Origin: Thioalkalivibrio nitratireducens
GTDB taxonomy: Bacteria; Pseudomonadota; Gammaproteobacteria; Ectothiorhodospirales; Ectothiorhodospiraceae
Direction of reading: 5' to 3'
DNA: 5,911 nucleotides
Assembly: GCA_011390385.1 (NCBI GenBank)
Contig: JAABSN010000205.1
Coordinates: 1-5,911 of the forward strand
Shown in pieces: positions 1 through 5,709 of this stretch. The notes under the pieces were generated by a model. That model saw only the letters and a list, made by a program, of their open reading frames with translations. It was not told where the DNA came from and made no database searches. How positions within the stretch are numbered: position 1 is the stretch's first letter; each line of letters opens with the position of its first letter. A program made the position numbers and the translations under genes.

Positions 1-423
1 GCCAGCTACGCTGAGCGTGCCGCCGACTTTTTACGCATGCGCGGTTTGCCGCCGGACCAGGTCGTTGCGGTGCCTGCCCCGGCTTCCGCTCAGGACCGGA
101 CGTTTCTCACGGCCGTCGCACTACGTGACTGGCTGGTTGCTGGCGCACGCGGCGACACGGCGCTAGATGTTGTATCGAGCGGGACGCACGCACGGCGGAC
201 ACGCCGACTGTTTCGTGCGGCGCTCGGGCCATCAATGACGATTGGCATCCTGGCGGTGGCACCCTCGGGCTATGATGCGGATCTCTGGTGGCGCAGCAGC
301 GCCGGGGTCAAGGCTGTGCTGGGTGAGAGCATCGGGCTGGCCTGGACGGCCTGCTGTTTTCGGGCGCCAGCGCAAGGGTCTCACGAGGAACGCTGGGGCG
401 CGCCGCGCGCCGCCAGCGAATGA
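1..423 (+). CDS. DUF218 / YdcF-SanA-ElyC-like protein, C-terminal part (5' end cut)
   Basis: The reading frame is open from base 1 to a TGA at 421-423, giving 140 residues; the true start lies outside the window, and the ATG at 37 is internal. The visible part matches the second half of the DUF218 fold. An amphipathic segment SYAERAADFLRMRGLPPDQV resembles the family's 'helix, then Gvp.e.I' region. It is followed by a segment like the family's 'T..tA..l..wl' stretch (TFLTAVALRDWL) and by the motif VVSSGTHARRTRRLF, equivalent to the family's 'vvTs..H..Ra...f' strand and helix. Members (E. coli YdcF, SanA, ElyC) are envelope-associated or bind nucleotide-like ligands; their chemistry is poorly defined. 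From general knowledge, DUF218-like genes are found near some exosortase genes. The exosortase gene begins 27 bases downstream on the same strand, so co-transcription is likely. The function here is unknown, and the family call is moderately sure because the N-terminal half is missing. Confidence 0.7.
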   Translation, partial: ASYAERAADFLRMRGLPPDQVVAVPAPASAQDRTFLTAVALRDWLVAGARGDTALDVVSSGTHARRTRRLFRAALGPSMTIGILAVAPSGYDADLWWRSSAGVKAVLGESIGLAWTACCFRAPAQGSHEERWGAPRAASE

Positions 424-434
424 TTTCTCTTGCT

Positions 435-444
435 GAGGTAGGAG
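435..444 (+). promoter_or_regulatory. Ribosome binding site that fixes the TTG start of the exosortase
   Basis: GAGGTAGGAG contains two purine-rich Shine-Dalgarno-like cores (GAGG at 435-438 and AGGAG at 440-444). The nearer core lies 6 bases before the TTG at 451. An in-frame TAG at 439-441 means no earlier start is possible in that frame. The next in-frame alternatives, GTG at 544 and 550, have no such site and would cut into the first membrane segment. Confidence 0.6.
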
Positions 445-450
445 TACTGC

Positions 451-2088
451 TTGGGCGCGATCGACGGAACACGAGATACATCGGTCTCGCCCGCGGGCGA
501 CGGCAGGACCTCGCGAGGTTTAGGGCGCTGGTCCTTGCTATCGGTGTCCGTGGGGCTGGTAGTCGTAGGCGCTGCTGTCGGGCTCTGGCCCTTGCTGGAG
601 CTCGTCCACCACGGCTGGACTGAGCGCTACGGCCACTTCGAGCACGGCTATCTCGTGCTGGCCCTGGCAGTGTGGCTGGCTGTGCGCTACTGGCGTCGCG
701 TTCCGCCGCAAGAGCTGGCGCCCGCCTGGTGGGCGCTGGTACCGCTGGTCGCGAGTATCGCTGCACTCGGCCTGTTGGAGTTGATGTTCATCAACAGCAC
801 CCGACTGGCGCTGTTGCCGCTGCTGTTCATCGCCGGCGTTGCCCTGGTGCTGGGCCGGGCCGCGGCGACGCAATTATTCCTGCCTGCGATGTTTGTCTAC
901 TTCGCCCTCCCGCAATGGTGGGCGATCAACGGTGTGATGCAGTCACTGACCACGGCGATGGTCACGCGCATGGTCGACTGGACAGGTCTGCCGGCGTTCA
1001 TCGAAGGCAATTTCGTGCACGTTCCGGCGGGGATCTTCGAGATTGCCTCGGGATGCAGCGGCCTGAATTACCTGCTCGTGGGCCTGACGCTCGGCGGCTT
1101 CTACGCGCTGATGTACCTGCAGCGTCGGGTGCACCAGGCGGTTTTGCTTGCCGTTGCCATCGCCCTAGCGCTGGTGTCGAACTGGATCCGCGTCTACTCG
1201 CTGATTCTCATCGGGCATCTCTCCGACATGCAGCATTACCTGATTGTCGTCGAGCACCACACTTTCGGGTGGGTATTGTTCCTGGGCCTGATGGCGCCGA
1301 TGCTTCTTGTGGCGCGCCAGCTAGAGGATCGGGAGAAAGTGGCGATGGGCCTATCATCGGCCTCGTCCGCCCCGAGGCCTGAAGTTCCTGGTGAATCGAA
1401 CTCGGAAAGACGGGGTCCCACGTTCGGTCGCTCCGCACCGCGCGTTTCGCCCAGCGTTTTAGCGGCAGCCCTCCTGGCCGCGCTACTATTCTTGACTCCG
1501 CGCGCTTTCGATGGAGGGTTGAGCGATGGTTCACAGGCCCCGGCACCCCTGCCGGCGACCTTGGCTGGGCATCAGTCTGTGGAGCGCCCGTCGGCCCACT
1601 GGCGACCCGTTTTTCTCAACGCAGCGAGTGATCACGCCGGGTTCGACGATGGCCAGGGAGTGATCGAGATCTACCGGGCCGCTTATTTGCGCCAGGATCG
1701 CGATCATCGTTTGGTACGCCGCGAAAATGACTTCCTGGGGGATGGATTCCGCCGTACGGAACAAGTCGAGATCGAGGTGGATACACCGGGCGGACCGATC
1801 ACGGTCAGGTCGTCCCGAGGCACCTTGGCCGGCGAGGATCGCTTGATCTGGAGCTGGTACTGGGTGGCAGGACGTCCGGCGGCAACCCCGCTGGATGCCA
1901 AGCTGGCCGAATTTCGCGGGCTGCTCGATGGGCGCCGGGATGGTTTAGCGGTCGCGCTGTCGGTGCCATGTCGCTCAGATTGCGCAGCGGTCGAGGAACG
2001 ACTGGCGGATTTCCTGGCGGGTGCGGCGGCCGCGTTGCAGTTGCTGCCGGTTAGCGATGGCGGCGAACTGACCGACGACAGCCGATAG
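451..2088 (+). CDS. Exosortase fused to a C-terminal EpsI domain
   Basis: A 545-residue polytopic inner-membrane protein. Residues 1-28 are a cytosolic tail. About eight hydrophobic segments follow (roughly 29-50, 67-81, 92-111, 117-135, 139-157, 204-224, 228-250, 264-288), as in the EpsH/exosortase family. The diagnostic motifs are present: an 'HG' in FEHGYLVL (65-66), the active-site Cys202 in EIASGCSGLNYLL, Arg247 in SNWIRVYS, and His269 in VEHHTFGW. By analogy with sortase-like transpeptidases, exosortases cleave the C-terminal PEP-CTERM-type signal of secreted proteins. A hydrophilic linker (290-333) and one more membrane segment (334-349) lead into an EpsI/DUF3485 domain (about 375-530), recognisable by AAYLRQDRDHRLVRRENDF and LIWSWYWVAGRPAATPLDAK. 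EpsI is often a separate gene beside the exosortase, and fusions are known. The start is TTG behind a good ribosome binding site. The exosortase subtype (A, B or other) is not resolved, and no substrate protein lies in the window. Confidence 0.93.
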   Translation: MGAIDGTRDTSVSPAGDGRTSRGLGRWSLLSVSVGLVVVGAAVGLWPLLELVHHGWTERYGHFEHGYLVLALAVWLAVRYWRRVPPQELAPAWWALVPLVASIAALGLLELMFINSTRLALLPLLFIAGVALVLGRAAATQLFLPAMFVYFALPQWWAINGVMQSLTTAMVTRMVDWTGLPAFIEGNFVHVPAGIFEIASGCSGLNYLLVGLTLGGFYALMYLQRRVHQAVLLAVAIALALVSNWIRVYSLILIGHLSDMQHYLIVVEHHTFGWVLFLGLMAPMLLVARQLEDREKVAMGLSSASSAPRPEVPGESNSERRGPTFGRSAPRVSPSVLAAALLAALLFLTPRAFDGGLSDGSQAPAPLPATLAGHQSVERPSAHWRPVFLNAASDHAGFDDGQGVIEIYRAAYLRQDRDHRLVRRENDFLGDGFRRTEQVEIEVDTPGGPITVRSSRGTLAGEDRLIWSWYWVAGRPAATPLDAKLAEFRGLLDGRRDGLAVALSVPCRSDCAAVEERLADFLAGAAAALQLLPVSDGGELTDDSR

Positions 2089-2109
2089 GCGAGCTATGCG
2101 CTGTCGGCT
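2080..2109. terminator. Inverted repeat over two convergent stop codons, possible bidirectional terminator
   Basis: The left arm AGCCGATAG (2080-2088) can pair with the right arm CTGTCGGCT (2101-2109) around a 12-base loop. This gives 9 pairs including one U-G wobble in the plus-strand transcript; in the minus-strand transcript the same position is an A-C mismatch. The arms and loop contain the stop of the exosortase gene (TAG 2086-2088) and the stop of the minus-strand glycosyltransferase (2094-2096). No T-run follows on either strand, so this is not a canonical intrinsic terminator. The role is inferred from position only. Confidence 0.35.
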
Positions 2110-3335
2110 CCGGAAGGTTGTCTTGACCGAGCATGCTCAATTCGAATATTCGCGGGAAGGCGGCTGGCTGCGACGAGATGGTCCGTGCGGCGAGCGAAGG
2201 TCGGTTCGAAAGCATTCGCCAGCGCGAATTCCCGTCCCCGGCGCGCCGCGACTTCAAGGACGCTACGATCAGATGCGATTCCGGCGATCGCTGTAGCCAG
2301 TGCGCGCGGCTGCTTCATCGGCGTGACCCAGCCAGAACCAGACTCCCGAACAATGCCAAGAAAAGCCTCGTTATCGTAACCTGCGATCGGCACCCCGCAT
2401 GACATGACTTCTGGATATGTCGAGGAGGGGTCGCCCTGAAGATGGCAACAGACAAACAAATCCGCACGGCGTTTCAGCATCGGAATCCAGCCATCGCGGA
2501 AGTCCATGACGCCCTTCAGGAACACGTGGCTGCGCAGACCGAGCCGGTCAATTGCATCTTCAAGCGCCCCTTGTAGCACCCCCGTGCCATAGATATCGAG
2601 CGTGAAAGTAACGTCCAGCCGGCGCAGTTCGGCGGCGACGAGCGGCAGTTCCAGGACACCCTTCATAGCAATGAGGCGACCGCCGAAAACGAGCTTTAGT
2701 GACTTGCTGTTCGCCTGGCGCGCCAATTTCTCCTCCAGCGAATCGGCAGCGATCACATCCGCCTCCCGGACGCGGTTGTCGAAAAACAGCAGCGGATTTG
2801 GGGTGCACTGCCGATAGTGATCGAAGCAGGACGTGCCGCTGCACTGCAGTCCTGCCGCGTCCTTGAGCATGCGAAGGCGTTTCCGTTCTGCTTGCAACGT
2901 CCAGACCTTGCGTCTCAGGCGGCGCAAGGGATTACGGACCTCTGCGTCGATGATCTGCATCTCCGTTTGCGGCGTATACTCGCTGCCGTAGACGAGGGGG
3001 ACGCCCAAGTTGTGGCAAATTGAATGCGTATCTTTCTCGCCGGGGCATAGGAAAGGGAAGACAAGGGCTGCGTTCCGCACTCGTTCGACAAATGCGTCAG
3101 CGGCGCTCGGCCGAACTTCTACGGTAGTCCGCCATGCGCCGGGCCTCACCTCGAGATGATCCATGTCTGTCGTGGGTTGCTCTCGGATTTCCACGAGTGA
3201 GGACACACGACCTGGCCACGACTTCGCATACTCCTCTGCACCCTCAAGATATTTTCGGGTGAGGAACAACTCGCCACCCGGCCCCCGGTGAGCGGTCAGA
3301 GCGGGAAGGAGGATCAATTCTCTGTCGGGCGACAT
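2094..3335 (-). CDS. GT4-type (GT-B fold) glycosyltransferase
   Basis: A 413-residue protein without signal peptide or clear membrane segment, near the usual length for soluble GT-B glycosyltransferases that move a sugar from a nucleotide donor to a growing lipid-linked glycan at the cytosolic face of the membrane. The C-terminal half carries the GT4 donor-binding signature: LVFGGRLIAMKGV (215-227, with Arg220 and Lys225), LDIYGTGVL (246-254), VFLKGVMDF (271-279), and GDPSSTYPEVMSCGVPIAGYDNEAF (301-325, described in two parts: the PEVMSCGVP turn and Glu323). Glu309 corresponds to the second Glu of the EX7E motif; the first Glu is replaced by the Gln-Gly-Asp stretch at 300-302. The N-terminal acceptor-binding half (1-200) is divergent, and donor and acceptor sugars cannot be read off. 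The ATG at 3335 overlaps the end of the upstream GT61 gene by 22 bases and has no convincing Shine-Dalgarno sequence, so translational coupling is likely. It is the last gene of the minus-strand operon. Confidence 0.85.
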   Translation of the reverse strand: MSPDRELILLPALTAHRGPGGELFLTRKYLEGAEEYAKSWPGRVSSLVEIREQPTTDMDHLEVRPGAWRTTVEVRPSAADAFVERVRNAALVFPFLCPGEKDTHSICHNLGVPLVYGSEYTPQTEMQIIDAEVRNPLRRLRRKVWTLQAERKRLRMLKDAAGLQCSGTSCFDHYRQCTPNPLLFFDNRVREADVIAADSLEEKLARQANSKSLKLVFGGRLIAMKGVLELPLVAAELRRLDVTFTLDIYGTGVLQGALEDAIDRLGLRSHVFLKGVMDFRDGWIPMLKRRADLFVCCHLQGDPSSTYPEVMSCGVPIAGYDNEAFLGIVRESGSGWVTPMKQPRALATAIAGIASDRSVLEVAARRGREFALANAFEPTFARRTDHLVAASRLPANIRIEHARSRQPSGADSA

Positions 3336-4414
3336 GGCGTTCGAGATCGTGATGGGTTTTCCACGATGTCGAGGAGCCGCTGCAGCTCGTCAATCGAAAC
3401 CGTGAAGCCTTCGGGATGGCGGTCGCCTACGAGGAACGCAAAGCGCATGTCCATGCGGTCGGTATATTCCTTATAGGCCATCGCAAAACGTTGTGGTGGC
3501 TGAAGCACAAGAAACGTTGCCTCGTCATGCGCAGTAAAAATCCCGTGCGAAAGATGGCTACCTTCTACGCCGACGACGATGCGTGCATCGAGACTCTCGC
3601 GGGCGATCGTTTCCGCATCCATGCACGTGAAATCAATTATTCGGAAGCCTCGTTCATTGAGCGCTTGTTCGATAGCACCCTCGTTGACCAGTATCCGTCG
3701 TTCTCCCGTGTTCCCCCGACGGATATATATCCCGGGTGCCGGCGACGCTCCGTTCGTGGCGAGCGTTTTCCGTAGTCTTTCACGTAACCTTCTGTAGCGT
3801 TTTTCCTTGAGGGAGTTCTGGCCGAAATCAGTGTAGATTACGAGCCGGCGTAGGCGCCCCCGGACCACATGATTTGCCGCTGGCAACCCGAACAACTGCC
3901 GATAGCCAGCCTCGTGCTCATAAGGCTGGCTCATCATGGTAATACAGGAATCCGTCTCCTCTGGCAGCAGGGCCAGGGGAAAGTCGTCCAGCATGAGCGT
4001 GCCGAAAAAATGGCTGCCGCTGTTGCTGGTGATGAGATGCGCATCCCACAAGTCCTGCCGCGGACCTAGTCCGCGGAGGACCCGGGGCTCGGCGCCGAAA
4101 CCAGGTCGGCTCTTGGCAGCGCCCGCATAGAGGCAAGGACCGACGAGGTCGACGTCTTCCAGCAGGTGGCCTGTCGATGCCCCGTGCTCGCTGGGGCCGC
4201 CCTGGACGAGCCCCTGCTCGACTGCCTGACTACGCCAGGGCGACAAGGCAATGATCTTATCCATTGCACCGGGCAAATGAATTGCCGGCGGGCTAAGAGC
4301 CGCTTCATTTGGGCATAAGGTCCAGTTTCTCGACGCGACCTCCCGGATATCAACCGGCCGGCCAGCCAGCAGCCTATGGATTCCGCGTCGGAGCATTGGG
4401 ATGTTCACTGGCAT
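3314..4414 (-). CDS. GT61 (DUF563) family glycosyltransferase
   Basis: A 366-residue protein whose C-terminal half shows the GT61/DUF563 pattern: GIYIRRGNTGERRILVNE (228-245, the family's 'iyisR....R.i.NE' strand), then NERGFRIIDF (253-262), an 'Asp/Ala-Glu-x-Ile-Ala' helix (266-271), ARIVVGVEGSHLSHGIF (277-293, in the place of the family's 'iigpHGagLtn.lF') and TFLVLQPP (300-307). The middle part, SGSHFFGTLMLDDFPLALL (132-150), fits the conserved 'H(w/f)..d..p.l' region before the Rossmann-like domain. Such proteins transfer pentoses, hexoses or amino sugars to capsule or O-antigen-like polysaccharides in bacteria; the substrate here is unknown. The HGAG-type motif is changed to EGSH. The start at 4414 is supported by a GGGAG box 9 bases upstream, and the gene follows the aminotransferase stop by 20 bases, so the two are co-transcribed. 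Confidence 0.82.
   Translation of the reverse strand: MPVNIPMLRRGIHRLLAGRPVDIREVASRNWTLCPNEAALSPPAIHLPGAMDKIIALSPWRSQAVEQGLVQGGPSEHGASTGHLLEDVDLVGPCLYAGAAKSRPGFGAEPRVLRGLGPRQDLWDAHLITSNSGSHFFGTLMLDDFPLALLPEETDSCITMMSQPYEHEAGYRQLFGLPAANHVVRGRLRRLVIYTDFGQNSLKEKRYRRLRERLRKTLATNGASPAPGIYIRRGNTGERRILVNEGAIEQALNERGFRIIDFTCMDAETIARESLDARIVVGVEGSHLSHGIFTAHDEATFLVLQPPQRFAMAYKEYTDRMDMRFAFLVGDRHPEGFTVSIDELQRLLDIVENPSRSRTPCRPTEN
4058..4076. repeat. Perfect 8-bp inverted repeat with a 3-base loop inside the GT61 gene
   Basis: CCGCGGAC (4058-4065) and GTCCGCGG (4069-4076) are exact reverse complements separated by CTA. It lies in the coding region at about residues 113-120 of the GT61 protein (LRGLGPRQ). 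The pairing is plain in the sequence. Any function is unknown, and chance in GC-rich coding DNA is the simplest reading. Confidence 0.5.
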
Positions 4415-4423
4415 CTACGGGTG

Positions 4424-4428
4424 CTCCC
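4424..4428 (-). promoter_or_regulatory. Ribosome binding site of the GT61 gene
   Basis: On the minus strand GGGAG stands 9 bases before the ATG at 4414, within the 20-base gap after the aminotransferase stop. It supports the first ATG over the second in-frame ATG (codon 7). Confidence 0.5.
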
Positions 4429-4434
4429 GGGGTG

Positions 4435-5613
4435 CTAACTGGTAGCTATAGTCTCGATGATTCTTTGCTGTTGTGCCGCGGTCAGTGCAGGGAACATTGG
4501 CAAGCACAGGATGCGCTCGGCGATACTCTGCGCCACCGGCAGGTTTTCCGGGGCCGCGGAGGGGTGGTCGCGGTACATTGGCAAATCGGAAATGAGCGGG
4601 TAGAAGTACCGCCGGGCGTAGATCCCCTGTTCCCGGAGGCGCATATAGAGCGCGTCGCGCGTGACGCCGGATGACGGTTCGACGAGTACCGGAAAACTGT
4701 AATAGTTGGGCTCGATCTCTCCGGGCGGTTCCAGACACTGGACACCGGGGATCGCGCTTAGCAATTCGCGATAATAAGCGGCAAGTTCCTTACGACGCGC
4801 GATGTACTTATCTACGTGCCTAAGCTGGACCAGTCCCAGTGCGGCACTGAACTCATTCATCTTCGCGTTCAGCCCGACGTGGGTTACCGTGACTTCGTCC
4901 ACGATCCCGAAGTTGCGCAGCCGGTCGATGTCCCGTTTTGCCTCCGCATCCCGGCAGATCACCGCGCCGCCCTCGAAGGTGTTGAACACTTTCGTGGCGT
5001 GGAAGCTCAGGACCGACATATCTCCATGGCGCAGGATGCTGCCGCCGTCGTCCCGCACACCGAAGGCGTGCGCGGCGTCGTAGATCACTCGCAAGCCGTG
5101 GCATCGTGCCACGGCCTCAATCGCACCGACGTCGCAGCGCCGGCCGAAACAATGAACCGGCATGATGGCCGTAGTTTGAGCTGTCAGTGCGGCTTCGATT
5201 TTCGCTGGATCAAGGTTAAGTGTTACCGGGTCGACGTCGATGAACACCGGTTCGAGCCCGGCGAGGCGGATAGCGTGGCTGGTGCCAACAAAGGAAAACG
5301 GTGTGGTGATGACCTGCCCGGATAACCCGCCCTGTTGCAAAGCCAGCATCAAGCCGAGCGTGGCATTGGATACGAGGGCGATGTGATCCACGCCGAGATA
5401 TTCGCCCAGCGCGGCCTCGAACTGCTCGTGGTAGGGCCCGTCGTTGGTCAGTGTCCGGCTGCGCCAGATGTGCTCGAGTAGGGGGAGAAGTTCCTCGAGC
5501 GGCGGCAGGGCTGGGGAGGTGACATAGAGTGGCCCCGCAGCGTCCTGGAGCAGTTCGCTGGGATGATCCATCCGATGGAAGTCATCCACCGGCGGGGCAA
5601 CCGGCTTGGTCAT
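4435..5613 (-). CDS. DegT/DnrJ/EryC1/StrS aminotransferase, VioA-like (dTDP-4-amino-4,6-dideoxyglucose type)
   Basis: A 392-residue PLP-dependent, fold-type I sugar aminotransferase. The PLP-binding Lys208 sits in SFHATKVFNTFEGGAV, Asp179 in VIYDAAHAFG contacts the PLP ring nitrogen, and VSNATLGL (81-88) is the phosphate-binding turn. RTLTNDGPYHEQFEAALGEY (53-72) and LNAKMNEFSAALGLVQL (248-264) are the usual substrate and dimer segments. Within the family the sequence most resembles, from memory, VioA, which transaminates dTDP-4-keto-6-deoxyglucose to dTDP-4-amino-4,6-dideoxyglucose (viosamine); shared features are LPPLEELLPLLEHIW, TTPFSFVGTSHAI and SFHATKVFNTFEGG. RffA/FdtB-type relatives remain possible. 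Compared with VioA it has about 28 extra N-terminal residues. The ATG at 5613 has only a weak GGTG upstream, and Met15 (5571) is an alternative start. The downstream GT61 and GT4 genes would transfer the product. Confidence 0.88.
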   Translation of the reverse strand: MTKPVAPPVDDFHRMDHPSELLQDAAGPLYVTSPALPPLEELLPLLEHIWRSRTLTNDGPYHEQFEAALGEYLGVDHIALVSNATLGLMLALQQGGLSGQVITTPFSFVGTSHAIRLAGLEPVFIDVDPVTLNLDPAKIEAALTAQTTAIMPVHCFGRRCDVGAIEAVARCHGLRVIYDAAHAFGVRDDGGSILRHGDMSVLSFHATKVFNTFEGGAVICRDAEAKRDIDRLRNFGIVDEVTVTHVGLNAKMNEFSAALGLVQLRHVDKYIARRKELAAYYRELLSAIPGVQCLEPPGEIEPNYYSFPVLVEPSSGVTRDALYMRLREQGIYARRYFYPLISDLPMYRDHPSAAPENLPVAQSIAERILCLPMFPALTAAQQQRIIETIATS

Positions 5614-5632
5614 TTGGCACCGTTATTGACGA

Positions 5633-5660
5633 GTTTAATTTGCTCGACATCGCAAATAAC
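5633..5660. promoter_or_regulatory. Inverted repeat in the leader of the aminotransferase gene
   Basis: The 97-base gap between the thioesterase stop and the aminotransferase start is visibly richer in A and T than the genes. It contains ATTTGC (5638-5643) and GCAAAT (5652-5657) as exact inverted arms around 8 bases. Adding GTT (5633-5635) and AAC (5658-5660) extends the pairing to 9 with a 2-base bulge. It lies about 20-45 bases before the aminotransferase ATG. It could be an operator, an mRNA hairpin at an internal promoter, or chance; no convincing -35/-10 pair was found. Confidence 0.25.
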
Positions 5661-5709
5661 CATCTTACGCCCCCGAGCGGCAAAGCCGTCGCATGTACCG
5701 TGAATCGCG

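Noticed and set aside
420..623. ATG overlapping the DUF218 stop (ATGA), opening a 67-codon plus-strand frame.
   Set aside because: It has no ribosome binding site and is out of frame with the exosortase. Its product is Arg-rich and low in pattern, and the first exosortase membrane segment is read in the other frame.
672..1382. 236-codon plus-strand frame within the exosortase gene.
   Set aside because: It overlaps the catalytic exosortase frame completely, and its Ala/Arg/Gly-rich product is typical of an alternative frame in GC-rich DNA.
2284..2291. GCGATCGC, the core of the cyanobacterial HIP1 repeat.
   Set aside because: I noticed only one copy in about 5.9 kb, which is expected by chance in GC-rich DNA and gives no taxonomic signal.
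3416..3775. 119-codon plus-strand frame antisense to GT61.
   Set aside because: The opposite strand carries clear GT61 motifs over the same bases. This frame shows no recognisable domain and is a GC-rich shadow.
4816..5325. 169-codon plus-strand frame antisense to the aminotransferase.
   Set aside because: It covers the PLP-binding core of a well-recognised enzyme on the other strand. Its Cys/His/Asp-rich product fits an antisense shadow.
5614..5709. Possible sigma-70 promoter on the minus strand (TTGCCG, 17 bases, GTTATT).
   Set aside because: The -10 match is poor and the -35 only partial, too weak to annotate as a promoter.
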